From Epinephelus fuscoguttatus (Eukaryota; Chordata; Actinopteri; Perciformes; Serranidae): a stretch of DNA of 64,000 bases. A program made the translations under genes and the position numbers. The notes beneath the pieces are model-generated. The model was given only the letters and a program-made list of their open reading frames with translations. It searched no databases and was not told the origin of the DNA. Numbering within the stretch: position 1 is the stretch's first letter; every line of letters starts with the position of its first letter. The DNA lies in NCBI RefSeq assembly GCF_011397635.1, contig NC_064772.1, positions 13,717,035-13,781,034 on the forward strand, read 5' to 3'. Positions 33,901 through 46,458 of this stretch are shown piece after piece.

Positions 33901-36616
33901 CTGAAATCCTCAACTGGTATCTCTCCAAAATCAAAGTGGATCCTGGTAGGTCTCAGACCGTCAACATTAGCTTCCTTATCAAATGAAACCCTTTTAAAGC
34001 ATCCAGAGCCGTGAGAATACCTTTGTTGCTATGTTTGTAAAGGACACCATTGTCTCTAGATCACTTTTACAAAGAAAGCATTTTCCATTGTGTTGCTCTT
34101 GTACAGCTGTGGAAGCAGAGATTATCGCCCGGGGCACAGTGGGCTTCTCTGGGGCAGAGCTGGAGAACCTGGTCAACCAGGCTGCCCTGAAGGCAGCCGT
34201 GGACGAGAAAGAGATGGTCTCAATGGCAGATCTGGAATTTGCTAAGGACAAGATCCTCATGGGTGAATACACACAGTGTTTAGATCTGCTCTGTATCCCT
34301 CACATCACATGAGACACATTACCTAGACGCACTCTTTTTTTTTTAAAATCACTTACAATACTTTTTTATTTTGTCCTTTGCATACCAGGCCCTGAGAGGA
34401 GGAGTGTTGAAATTGACAAGAAGAATAAGACCATCACAGCCTACCATGAGTCCGGTCATGCCATCGTCGCCTATTATACCAAAGATGCAATGCCCATCAA
34501 TAAGGCTACCATCATGCCCAGAGGCCCAACTCTTGGCCATGTGAGCTTTTCTCATTCTCCTCACCAGAACCGCTTGTGTCACTTTTTTTGTTTAACTTAA
34601 AGCACATCAATAATGTTCTTGTCTCTGTCCTCTAGGTGTCCATGCTCCCAGAGAATGATCGCTGGAGTGAGACAAGAGCTCAGCTGCTGGCTCAGATGGA
34701 TGTCAGTATGGGCGGTCGGGTAGCAGAGGAGCTCATCTTTGGGGATGACCACATCACTACTGGTGCGGGAATAAAAGAACTTCATTTAAGTGATGCTTGG
34801 ATGGCAGTCCTGTCATGCTATTAGCAACAGAAAAGCACAGTTAGAGAGAAGACATGTATTCCAAAAATCAAATTTGTGTGGCTTCAAACAGTTTTGACAG
34901 ATCGGTATCCTAATGAAAATGCATAATATTCATTTTTATCAAGCAATACTTTTCCTTAGATAAAAAAAGGCTTTGTTTGCAACTGCAATGACATCAGAAC
35001 TGTTACACTACTATAAATTATTATTGTACATGTCTGATAATATTGACTGTATGCTTTGGTTATTTTTTTAGGAGCCTCCAGTGACTTCGATGGAGCAACC
35101 AAAATAGCAAAAATGATGGTGACCAGGTTCGGCATGAGTGACAAGGTAACCTTTAAGTTTGTGTGATTGATAAGAGAATGTTTTGATCCTTTTCAGTAAC
35201 ATACATAGGGATGGGAATTTATAGGATTTTATTGATACCAGTGCCATTATAGATTCTGCTTATTGGTCTGATTCTTTATCAGTTCCCTTATTGATTCCTG
35301 ACCAATTTTCTGAGTGGGGAAAAAGGGCCTACACCCTTCCTTTCCATTTTCAAGCGTAAAAATGGGAAGCTGATTGGTGAATTGAGCTGATATACTTCAT
35401 CCACTGTAATTAGCAGCCTCTCAGCGACGAGCAGCAATGTAAAAAAAAAAAAAAAAACCTGCTTTATTCAGTGTTTTTCCAGTTGAAATCTTCTGGGTCT
35501 GTTTGTTTTGGAGAGAAAGAGACCTCTGTGAAAAATTCAGCTGCTGGTTGAAAAACCGCCTGAACATCTGGATCTAAAGTTAGCAGAGAAAAAAGGTGAG
35601 CACGGATTAGCAGGTGTTGGGCTAGCGGCTTGTCTGCGATGAGCACTGATATGTAGCTTGAACATGCTTTATTCTGAGACCTCTGCATATAGTTGAGCTC
35701 CTGGTAAAAACCTCCTGAACAATGAATGCTGAAGGAATTCTGGCCAGGAGTTCACACTTGACAAGCGGGAGAAGTTTCAGCTGGTTGCAGTCATCGTCGT
35801 CATTGTTTTGCAATGTGCAACTGCCAGAAAAACATGCCAGCACTGATAAAAGGAATTGAAAGGCTCTGATATATATAATTCAGATTGATCAGACAATTTG
35901 GAATTGAAACAAGCTCTCAATTCCCATCCCTAAACACTGAAGACAGAGTTTTTCCTCTAAACAGTGCTGCTCTGCGGGCTGATCTTTTCTTTACAGTGTA
36001 CACAACAATGTTTTCTCACAAAGCAAAGTGTAAAAGTACAATTAAATGTTATTCTGAACATGCTGACATCAGTTTGTCTCCAATCAGGGAGTGGAATACT
36101 GATTTATTGTTAAGTTGAAATGAAAACCTGCGGCACTCTGACATTACTGTAACATAATTACACCTAGGATAATGAAAATCTCAGTCTGAGTGTGGAGTCC
36201 TAAAAGAAAATCTCTCACAGCTTATAATGATCACTGACTAAGTGAGTAATGCATGAGAAGGTCTATTGTTCAGCCAACCTAAGGGTGTAATTTGTGTCTT
36301 GTTGCAGCTTGGTGTCATGACCTACGGTGACGTGACCAAGCAGAGCCCAGAGACACAAGCTGCCATCGAACAGGAAGTCAGAGCTTTACTGAAGGTGAGT
36401 TTTTCCACAGCACTCGGACTTAAATTTACAGATATATTTATACACAAATTAATCTCTTTTAATCATTTTCTTTCCTCTTCCATCCAGGACTCTTACGAAC
36501 GTGCTAAAAACATCCTGAAGACCTACAGTAAGGAGCACAAGAAGCTCGCAGACGCCCTGCTGACACATGAAACTCTGGATGCCAAAGAGATCCAGAGGGT
36601 GCTGGAGGGCAAATAA
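27921..36616 (+). CDS. yme1l1: ATP-dependent zinc metalloprotease YME1L1 (i-AAA)
   Basis: This is the i-AAA protease of the inner mitochondrial membrane, active in the intermembrane space on OPA1, TIM and lipid-transfer proteins. Coding exons are 27921-27956, 28577-28696, 29399-29567, 29729-29830, 30672-30781, 30915-31065, 31163-31246, 31753-31926, 32059-32211, 32302-32434, 32539-32601, 33833-33945, 34107-34262, 34389-34540, 34636-34762, 35072-35145, 36308-36394 and 36488-36616, joining in frame to 710 aa (human about 716). Features include one membrane helix ([14 protein letters not shown], about 236-250), Walker A GPPGTGKT (321-328), Walker B VIFIDEL (376-382), the arginine-finger region RPGRFD, and zinc site HESGH (541-545). 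The N-terminal region carries the mitochondrial targeting role. Intron 6 begins with GC (31,066), as required by phase. Introns hold several transposons. Confidence 0.96.
29858..30590. mobile_element. Long-inverted-repeat element in yme1l1 intron 4 (copy 2)
   Basis: The left part has CTCATGTTTTTGTGTCTAAG...GAAATTGGTCCAGT. The right part has the inverted GGTTGGTCCAGTTAAAGAAA...CACCTAGACACAAAACTGTG. Internal blocks match the element at 5,847-6,683. Boundaries are approximate. Confidence 0.6.
32621..32820 (-). mobile_element. tRNA-derived SINE in yme1l1 intron 11
   Basis: Read on the minus strand it starts GGGGCGCTGGTGGCTTAGTG, with an RNA polymerase III A box (TGGCTTAGTGGTAGAGC) and a B box GGTTCGACTCC (within 32,744-32,755), a short body and an A-rich tail (the T run at 32,621-32,640). 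Direct repeats ACATTTCTTTT flank it (32,610-32,620 and 32,821-32,831). This is a widespread fish SINE head. Confidence 0.88.
33270..33830. other. Repeat-like yme1l1 intron sequence, unclassified
   Basis: GGGTAGGCATGGAACAATATG with AT-rich sequence following resembles the start of a fish interspersed repeat, and CATGATCATCGCGATAATGG may belong to it. I could not define ends or a class. No coding sequence is seen. Confidence 0.3.
35206..35932. mobile_element. hAT-like MITE in yme1l1 intron 16
   Basis: The ends are TAGGGATGGGAATT and the inverted AATTCCCATCCCTA. Flanking octamers AACATACA and AACACTGA are at best a degraded target duplication. Internal sequence (GCTTTATTCAGTGTTTTTCC...CTGTTTGTTTTGGAGAGAAA) is inverted relative to units within the element at 3,284-4,135, so the two share a module. 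Confidence 0.6.
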
Positions 36617-36864
36617 CTGGACCAGCAGATACCTCAGTAGTTATTTTAGACTTGTATCATGTATATATGAAGCTGTGCGATTGTGCACAGGCCTTTTGGA
36701 GGCCTTGTATTTCATTTGTTCATTATCAATGTGAAGATGACAGTGAACTGATTCAGTTTCACCCCGTATATACATTTTTATTTCATTTTCATTTGTCTTG
36801 CGTTTCCTCTAGAGAAGACTTGATTTCACAGCAATTTTTAAAGCACTCAGTTTAATTGGATGAA

Positions 36865-36870
36865 AATAAA
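36865..36870 (+). terminator. Likely yme1l1 poly(A) signal
   Basis: AATAAA lies about 250 bases after the yme1l1 stop. A later AATAAA near 37,412 could give a longer form. Confidence 0.6.
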
Positions 36871-36899
36871 ATCGGATCTCTACTACAGACAAAGATGTT

Positions 36900-38970
36900 T
36901 GAAGTTTCATGAAGGACTATTTGTCCTCTAGTCTCAAGACAAATTAATTCTGTAGTAGTTTTATACATCAGTTATATTTGGTATCATATCAAGGTTCTCA
37001 GGCAAATTAATTTGACTAAGCTCATGATTAATTGAAGATGAGATGAATGATTTCATGTACGTGTATGTCTCCTTTTAAATTTGTACAGACTGATGAACAC
37101 CATGGGACCTTAAAGTACCTCAATCCAGAATGTACCATTTGGCTGTACCAAGGTACCAGTGATACTGCTGTTCATACTAGAGTTTTTCCTCTAAATGATA
37201 TCTGTCAGTTGCATCTATTTTCTTTGTTCTTATTTATTTAAGTGCCCAAAGGTGTGTTTTTTTTCTGAAATTAGATAGGCCCTCATGCCTCTGACTGTAG
37301 GCTCCTGTGTAGCTGATAAGTGAGGGGAAATGTATATAATCTGTAAGTGTGTAAAAGGATTGGCTTTGTGCTTCTGTTTGTTTCTTAAGACAAATGAATT
37401 CATGGAGCTCAAATAAAGGTTACCCTCACTCTTAAATGTGTTCTGTATATGACTCAAATGAAACTGAAGCTTGCACTAGTTGATTCTGGCCACTTGAGGG
37501 CAGCACAACAAGCTGAAGTGCCACACTGGCTTATTATCACCTTATGTAGCTTGTATGGCTAATGTGTTAGCAACCAGTCGCTTTTGCACATTCAGCTGAC
37601 ACAGAGAAACGTTAGTATTTATTTGGAGACAAATATAGTCCAATATTCACATTTCTTCTGGGTTTGGTGGACATCTGAGTGAAATATCCAGTTCTGTAGC
37701 TGCTAAACAGCGGGGTGGAGGTAGCCATTTTAGGTGGGTGTACTTTTAGGGAGATTGGTAGGTTACCAAAGAGTAAATTGGGTACATTCTTAAATTTTCT
37801 AGTGTTTTATGGCTGATAGTTAGGTATGTCTTGTATAGTTGTACCATCCACACCACTGATGCTAATTGCTCCACAAAGTTGACCAGCTAGCTGATAACTT
37901 TGTGTCTGTTAAATGTACAGATAGCTACAGCTGCCTGCTACCACTGCAAACAACTGACAATGTCAGTGGGACTGCCACATGGACATGGGTGTATTTGTCA
38001 ACTTTTTTTTTTTCCTCTCTATTCTCAAAATTACATGCAGACAAGCACTTTTACAAAAAAAAAAATCTCCATCTAAATGAAAATGCAAAACACAATTGAA
38101 ACACGATCAAGAGCACACCAATACAGCAGGTGTTGATAAAATCACAACACTACGCTAAAGCCACACTAAAGAGAAGATGTTGGCCCATCAGACTGGGCAG
38201 CCAGCTCTAAGATTCCCTGCTGTTCCAGACTTTTTCCTGATTTAAGAATAACGGAGGCCACTGCACTCCTGGGAACTTCCAATGCAGCAGATTTTTTTTA
38301 TCTAGCCTGCCCCAGATCTGTGCCTCAACACAAGCCTATTTCTGAACTATGCAAAAAGTCTCTTTGACTGCACGACTTCTATTTTGTTCTGATATGTGTT
38401 GTCAGAAGCAAGACCTTATATAGACAGGTGATTCCAAACAGTGGAATTAACAACAGGTGGACTCCAATCAAGGTGTAGTAACACCCCAAAGATGATCAAG
38501 AAGAATGGGAGGCACCATGAATCTCAAGTTTCACAGCTAAGGGTGTGAAGGGCTCTGAATACGAAATGCACTAAATACATGAATATAAATTAAACCAGTT
38601 TAATAAAACTACTACTGTTAACAATGTCAAGAGACATTCATATGTATGCATTTATTTGCAGATTCTGTGATCATCCCATCAGTATGTCGAGAAGAATTAG
38701 AAGTAGAATTCAAATGTCAACATTATAAATGACCCTACCAAGCTTCGAACTATTTGGTACAGCTCTAAAAACATTACTGTTTCCTTTAAGAGATGATGTG
38801 GCCCCAGGTAACTCTGGAAGTGGCCAGTCATAGAACTTGAACAAGAACAAAAGCGTATTCACAGCTGCCTTCGAATGATCTTAACTGACAATTAGTGTAT
38901 TTAGTTCCAGATGAAGCCAACTGAGATGCAACAAGGCAGGCATTGTGGTTTCCTCTTGTCCCTTCTCACT
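36900..38970. other. Intergenic region between yme1l1 and PKS1
   Basis: I see no credible gene, exon with flanking splice signals, or complete transposon here. Short ORFs are scattered and unsupported. It may contain distal PKS1 regulation. Confidence 0.4.
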
Positions 38971-38979
38971 GACACAGTG

Positions 38980-38987
38980 TTTATAAA
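38980..38987 (+). promoter_or_regulatory. TATA-like box upstream of PKS1
   Basis: TTTATAAA followed by GAGAGGAGG lies 144-151 bases before the PKS1 ATG. A leader starting near 39,010 would contain small upstream ORFs opening at about 39,042 and 39,055. PKS2 has a matching box upstream of its own leader. Confidence 0.4.
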
Positions 38988-39130
38988 GAGAGGAGGTACA
39001 ACAGCTCTAGTTCTGACCAAAGACAGCAACCAGGACTGAACATGAAGCTTCACTATGGAGAGGCTTGAAATTCATCTTTGGCTTTTAGAATAAAGCCCCT
39101 GAGCAACTTTACATCCGTCTCAAAGGAACA

Positions 39131-42100
39131 ATGGAGGAATCAGATGAGGACGTAGCTGTTATTGGGATTGGATGCAATTTCCCTGGAGGTAAGACGCAAG
39201 TATTTCTATTTTCTTTAAGGTAATATTCTTTGTTGTTTGTTTCACCAGTGGTTTCTTGAGGTCAATTATTGGTATTCTGGTCCATTTTATTTTAGGTGAG
39301 GGGTTGGACAACTTCTGGAGGGTTCTTTTGGAGGGAAAGAACTGTGTTGTAGATATTCCAGCAGAGAGATTTGACACCACGTTTTGGTACAATGCTGATG
39401 ATAGCAAACCTGGAAAGACACAGACAAGCAAAGCAGCTCTTATAGAAGGGTAAGTGTTAACCTATTAAAGGAAAACTTCACCCCCCAGATGACCATTTGT
39501 ATATCAGTTACCCACTCCGTGTTATGTTGAATTTGTGAAGGAGACTTTGTTTTTCTTGCATGCCTCCACAGTGAACGAAGAATCCAAAAGTGGAGACATT
39601 TCTTGATGAATTAAAATAAAAGGGGTCTGTGTTTAACAACAGCAAAACTATATTAAAACATCCATTTACAAATTCTCACACAACTTGTGCAGTATAATCA
39701 AGTGTCATGTATCCAGTCATATGCTTAGTGCAGCCCACACAGCCTTTTCTGGCAGGGAATTAAAAGTAAAGTGATATCTTCACTTTGATTTTAGTCGGAA
39801 GGGGCTGTCTGTTTGGAAAGTAAGCATACAACTGGATAAATGAGACTCTGATTATATACATGACCTGTGTGAGAGTTTCTAAACAGATGTTTTGATATAG
39901 TTTTGCTGTTTGCGGACCTCTATTGATTCAATTCATCAAGAAGTTTCTCAGTTTTTGGATTCTTTGTTCACCCGAGGCATGTGAGAAACAAAGTTTCCTT
40001 CCCAATTTCAACAAAATGTGGGTGATTAATTGATACACAAGTGGTCATTTGTGGGTAACGTATTCCTTCAGGAGTGGGTGTTAAAATTCCATGGAGAGAT
40101 GTTTGACTTATGATGGATCTGCTATTTTCATATTGCAGGTTCAATGAATTTGATCACAAATTTTTTGGCATTACTGAAGCAGAGGCTGATTTCATGGACC
40201 CCCAGCAGAAACTCCTTCTGCAGTGTACATACAGGGCATTAGAAGATGCGGGAATGGTGATGGAAAGCATAAGTGGAGGCAGAACTGGAGTTTACATAGG
40301 TGACCAATACTGTTCTATGATATACTCAAAATCAGCACAATTTCATGATACATAAATTGTGATGTTCTCTGCTTTTGTAATGGTGTTTCAGGTCTGATGA
40401 ACAGGGATTATGAGATACTACGAAGTAACAGTCCCAACACGATAACCCACTACAACGGCACTGGGACGGCCATGAGTGTGGCCGCCAATAGAATATCCTT
40501 CACATTTAATCTTACTGGCCCTTCATTTGCTGTTGACAGTGCCTGTTCTTCATCTTTAGTGGCTCTACATTTAGCCTGCCAGGCTATAAAGCAAGGTACG
40601 TGGGTCTCTTTTGCATTGCAAATGTTATGCCTAAAAGCATCACACACTCAAATGTTCCATGAACTCTCTTTTTCAACTAGGAGACTGTGAGATGGCTCTA
40701 TGTGGAGGTGTGAGCTGTATAATAGAGCCAAGAATGTTTGTTGCCCTCAGCAAGGCAAAGATGATCTCACCTGAAGGGACCAGCAAACCTTTCTCAAGCA
40801 GAGCAGATGGTTATGGCAGAGGGGAGGGCTGCGGGGTCGTTCTCCTGAAGCCTCTGAAAAATGTAAGCAAGTATTCTGTTTATCTTTGACAGTCATTTCA
40901 TAACATTTATAAATCCTATACAGTACAGATAGTCTGTTTATAATGTGACTTTCTCTACAAAGGCCACAAAAGACTGCAACAAAATATGGGGTATCATCAG
41001 CAAAACAGCGGTCAACCAAGATGGTCATTCAGTCACTCCAATAACCAAACCATCCATGACTCAACAACAGGAGCTGTTGCAAAGAATCTACTCGAAGTCT
41101 GACCTTGCAAATGTCCAGTACATAGAAGCACATGGGACTGGAACCCCAGTTGGAGATCCAACAGAGGCAGGAAGCATCTCAAATGTCATCGCTAAAGCCA
41201 AACCTCGTGGTTCAAAGACACTGTGGATTGGCTCTGTAAAGGGCAACATTGGACATACAGAATCTGCAGCTGGAGTGGCTGGACTTATTAAGATTCTCTT
41301 AATGATGAAGCATGAGACCATTGTTCCTTCAGTTTTCTACTCAGAGGACAGTGCAAGCATTGATGCAAAAGCTCTGAGTATAAGTATCCCCATTAAGGCT
41401 GAAAGTTGGGAGACAAATGGGTCATTAGGAAGAGTAGCGGGGATAAACAGCTTTGGCTTTGGAGGCACAAATGCACATGCGATTGTAAGAGAGTCCAGAC
41501 AGGCCACAGTTCCGACACAGATCCCAAAAGCTTGTCCAAAACTCTTTGTAATATCTGCAGCCTCTGAGAAATCACTTATCCTGTCCATTACTGACACCCA
41601 GCAGAAGCTTTGTAGCAATCAAACAGTTGACATACAGGCACTGTCATACACGTCAGCATGTGGAAGGAATCATTCTCGGCACAAATTTAGGAAGGCCTTC
41701 CTAACATCTTCCCTTTCAGATCTAGAATATCAGCTGACTTCTGCATTAAAAACAAACGTTGAGTCTATAAAGTCTGACATCCAGGTGGTGTTTGTATTTT
41801 GTGGAAATGGGGTTGCGTACAAGGGTATGTGCAAGCAGCTCCTGAGGGAGGTTCCTGTCTTCAGAGATAAGGTCAGAGAAGTTGAGAATCTTTTCCAGAG
41901 TCATAAAAGCATCAGCATCAGTCAGTGGCTTGATGGTAAATATGATAATGGTGATTTTAGCAAGCCCAGTGTTGTCCAGCCACTTCTCTTTGCAATACAG
42001 GTTGGCATTGCCGCTCTCCTAAAGCACTGGGGTGTCAAACCAGATGCCGTGCTTGGACATTCTGTTGGTGAGGTTGCTGCTGCTCACTGTTCTGGTTTCT

Positions 42101-45100
42101 TGTCTCTTGAGGATGCCGTGAAAGTGTTGTACCACCGCAGTGTTCTTCAAAGTAAAGTCACAGGAGGCAAAATGCTTGTTGTTGGTAATGTGGCCATAGA
42201 AGAGGTATTACAAATCCTTCCAGAGTTTTCTGGGAAAATTTGTGTTGCAGCATTCAACAGCCCCCAGTCCTGCACTCTGTCAGGGGATGCAGATGCTGTA
42301 GACATGCTCCATCAGCGGCTGAAGATTGTGTTTACAGAGAAGAATCTCTTCCTCCATGAGTTAGATGTGCCTGCGGCATACCATAGCCATATGATGGATC
42401 CTATACTAGATGACATTGAGAAAAGTATCTGTCAGTTGGATGCCAAGAACACAGAGTGCAAACTTTTTTCTACAGTGACCGGAGAGAGTTATTCAGATGG
42501 TGACTTCAGAACAGGCACATACTGGGCAAGGAACATACGAGAGTCTGTCTTATTTGAACAAACACTGCGTGCTGCCACCAAAGACAAAGGATCAAGAACA
42601 AATGTGGTCTTTGTGGAGATTGGACCTCGTAGGGCTTTCCAAAGGAACATACATGAAACTTTGGGAAATAACACTATAGTTCTTTCCTCTGCCCAGCCAG
42701 AAAAAGATTACGACACAATCTTGTCCACCTTGGCAAAACTATTTGAACTGGGCATCAGTGTGGACTGGCATCAACTCTACAGGGGGTGTGAGACATTACC
42801 CACAGTTCTGCCAGTCTATCAGTTTGACAACACAAAGAAAGAATTGAATTTTGAAGCTGTTAGAAGAGGTTATGAATCATTTCCTTTTTCTCCACAAACA
42901 CTCATATCTCAAATAAAGCAGGATAACAAAGAGTGCATGTACAACCTCTCATTAGAGTCTGCACCATATCTTTGGGAGCATAAGAATAATGGTGTTCCCA
43001 TTGTGCCAGGTGCGTTCTATGTTGAACTAGCTTATGCCTCACTGATGGCAAGTTTAAGGCCAAAGAAACCTGTTTCTCTGCTCCAGCTCAGTGTAAGATT
43101 TGACAGTCTGCTTACACTAAGCTCAGACTGTCATCAGTTAAAAGTGACACTGGAGCATGCAGAGAATGAGGCTTCATTTAAAATACAGTCCCCTGTTGCA
43201 ACACATGCCTCCGGCACATACAGGTGCACAGATGGCCAACCATTGTTAGACGAACCAACCATTTGTCTTGACATGATCTCCCAAAGGTGCAAATTGGTTA
43301 TGAAGAGAAAAGACATTTACTCAATACTTTCTCAAGCAGGATTTGAATATGGCTCTGTCTTCAAACAGCTTGATGATGTGCACTTTGGAGATGAATTCAA
43401 GGAAGCCATGACAGCAATTAAAGTCCCTTGTGAACTTCTAGAACACCTTCATGACTATTTCATTCACCCTGTTTTATTGGACTACTTCTTGCAAATGACC
43501 GCTGTGGTAGCTATCGGACGGCTAACAGCCAAGCAGGGATTCCCTTTAGGTATTGGTAGTGTAGCTGTATCAGGACCACTGCAAGAGGAAATGGTCATGT
43601 ATTTAAGAGCCACTCAAGAGACTCCAGACTTCCTCGATGTATGTGGTAGCTTCTCTACCACAGAGGGTCATGTACTGGTGGAACTTAAGGGGGTGAGGAT
43701 CTCATTTTTGGGCCATTGCTCAAGTGTTCTTCAGTCTTGGTTCTTCCACAATGAAATAACTGCAATTCCTGAGAAGACAGACTGGCAAAATTGCAAAATA
43801 AAAGCAATAGTTTTTGAAGACAAATTTGGGATCGCTAAAGGACTTAGGCCGTTCATGCACCCAGAGTCAGCACTTGTGGAGAGCAGAGAGCAATGGACAG
43901 CAGAAGAAGTTCGAAAGGTAGTGTTGGAATCACTCAATACCGTGGTTGATTTGGAAAATGTTCTCTTCATCTGGGGTGTAAAGGACCTCAGGCACTTGCC
44001 ATCTGAGAAGATGTTGGACTACTTGGTGGTTTGCTGTGTGGTATTTCGCCAAATTGTTTTAGCCTTGAAAGAGATCAAACGCTCTTGCACTGTCCGCGTC
44101 ATAACTTACAGATCGACAGAAGCAACAGTGGATCATATCAGTCCTGGTTTTGTGTTGTCTGGTATGACAAGGGCTTGTGCAGTGGAGATGGCGGATCTCT
44201 CTTTTCAGCTGATTGACCTTGCTTCTGTGACCAGTGAAGACATTCAAACGCTGGTTCATGTGATAAACACCTGCAAACAACAAGAGGTCATGATCAACAA
44301 AGGGCAAGCATCAACAGCAAGAATAGCACGGACTCCCATGTGGGAAGGGGCTTTATGTGACGGTGACATGCACTCAGTAAATGTGTGCGACTTTGTTCTG
44401 CAGACAACTGATCCATATAGAATGACTTGTGTGTCTGCCATCCCCTACGACACAAATGCAAATCCTGTCCAAGAGAAGTCTGTTGAGATTCAGCTAACCA
44501 ATGTATGCGCTCATTCATCCGATTACTTTCCCGTCACCACTTCACATTTGAACTACGGCAAGACAATGTATTGGAACAAGCATACATCACAGAATCACAA
44601 GCTTCTTGCGTTAGATTTTAGTGGCATTGTCACAGCTGTTGGGAAAGACGTTTGTACTCTAGGAGTGGGAGATCATATTGCATCGTGTTATCCAGTTGCT
44701 GCAACTGCAAAGATCATAATTCCTGAAGCAGTGTGCTACAGCACAAAGAGACTCCCGTTTCTGAAAGAGACTCCATGTGTGTCATACTTCATACTGGCAT
44801 GGGATATCCTGCAGAGAATTCTGTCTAATGTAAAACAACAGCAGAGGAAACTAATCATCATCTCCTCCAACTCAGCCTCTGCTCTGATGAAAATTTTGGC
44901 TCTGACAGCAAACAGGTCAGGTTGGAGTGTTTCCTCTCTGCCACATCTCAGAGGAGAATCTATGCATTATGATCAGAGTCATGCATTTGTTTTCCTGCCC
45001 CCGTTTGATCACTCCTGGCAGGGGATGCATTACAGTGGTGGTCATGAGAGACACATTATTTTTGTATGTAGCAGTAACAAGTCCTCTTCACTCCCAGAAA

Positions 45101-46458
45101 ACATGTTTGCACTGAAGACTGAACACATCCATGTGCATAACCTTGATGTGGCTAATATTCTCCAGAGAGCCAATCTGCTAGTACAAAATAGGGATATCTC
45201 TAATTGGCTGGTGTCATTGGGCTTTGATACAGAGTCTCTACCTTTGAAAAGGGAGACTTTTCAGTGGTCAAGCACAAAGGAGCCTAAGACTGATGCAGAT
45301 GCTGAGTCCTACTTCACAACAAAGACGGTGCAGCAAGTTGTTCTAGATAACAGAGAGTCTGGTTGTCCATTGTCTGATATCCCTTTGCTAACAAGGCCTG
45401 GACAGCTCTTTAAACAAAGCTGTGTTTATATTGTAACAGGAGGACTCTCTGGTTTGGGACTTGAGACGGTCAAGTTCATTGCCTTTAATAATGGCGGTTG
45501 TATTGCCACATTGTCCAGAAGTACTCTGACTGATGAAATGAAGTCTGAAATGGAACTCCTAGAGAGAAGATACAGGGTGGCAATCATGAACATCCAATGT
45601 GACGTTTCTGTGTTGACACAGGTTGTGGATGCGATCTCAGAAATTGAAGAAAAATTCTCCTCTTGTCCAATCAAAGGAGTGTTTCACAGCGCTGCAGTAT
45701 TACATGACGCTTTGATCGAAAACCTTGAAGAGCCCCTCTTCCGAAAGGTGCTACAGCCCAAAGTGAGTGGTGCTCTAAACCTTCACTATGCAACACTTCA
45801 CAACAAACTGGATTTCTTTGTGTGCTACTCCTCCATCTCTTCATTCATTGGCAATGTCTCACAGTGTAACTACGCAGCAGCTAATTCTTTCCTGGACACA
45901 TTCTGTCATTATCGGCGAAACCTTGGGCTTGCTGGACAGTCCATCAATTGGGGCCCTCTGAACCTCGGCCTCCTGTTGAACAAAGACCATTTCCAGAAGT
46001 TCCTGGAGGCAAAGGGAATGATGGTAATGGATGTTTGTGACATTCACGAGGCACTTGAAAAGTGTCTTGTGATGAACAGACCACAACAAGTTATATGCAA
46101 GTTCAACTTCAAAAATCTTCATGTTCATGTACTTTCACAAAATACATCTCTCAGAGAGCGGCTGTCAGCTTTAGTGGAAATGGAGCTTGAAGATGATCTA
46201 GGTAATGAACCCATGGTTCAACCTTTGTCTTCCACACATGACAGTGTGAGAACAATTGTCAGTGAGATCAGCAACGTTAGTGTAGATGAGCTTGATGATG
46301 ACTCAGCTCTGTGTGAACTTGGTATTGACTCCATGTTGGCCATGACTCTGCAGAACAAAATTTTCCAAGAGACAGGCGTAAATGTACCTTTGGTTAGAAT
46401 ACTGGACCCCAACAGTACTCTGGCCACTTTGACAGCTACAGTAATGAATAATGGCTAA
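39131..46458 (+). CDS. Animal type I polyketide synthase, copy 1
   Basis: This is a multidomain enzyme expected to build a polyketide from malonyl units on its own ACP. Coding exons are 39131-39188, 39296-39449, 40139-40299, 40392-40595, 40681-40862 and 40963-46458, giving 2,084 aa. Domains: KS (about 8-430; SACSSS Cys176, HGTGTP His310, NIGHTE His351), AT (about 530-850; GHSVGE Ser620, YHSHMMDP), DH (about 910-1170; HKNNGVPIVP His926, LLDYFLQ Asp1093), pseudoKR (about 1180-1400), ER-like (about 1400-1700), KR (about 1740-1960; TGGLSGLG, Tyr1890 in NYAAAN) and ACP (Ser2043 in LGIDSM). The ER-like domain has SSNSASA (near 1554) where the NADPH loop GxGxxG belongs. There is no thioesterase. The family includes the fish PKS linked to otolith formation and parrot MuPKS, which makes psittacofulvin pigments (from memory). 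The product here is unknown. It is tail-to-tail with PKS2. Confidence 0.93.
39469..40070. mobile_element. Foldback TTAA element in PKS1 intron 2
   Basis: The left end AGGAAAACTTCACCCCCCAG follows TTAA. The right arm GTATTCCTTCAG is its degraded inverse. Internal arms share TTTAACAACAGCAAAACTAT and an inverted TATAGTTTTGCTG with the acbd5 intron element at 10,839-11,659. Confidence 0.65.
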
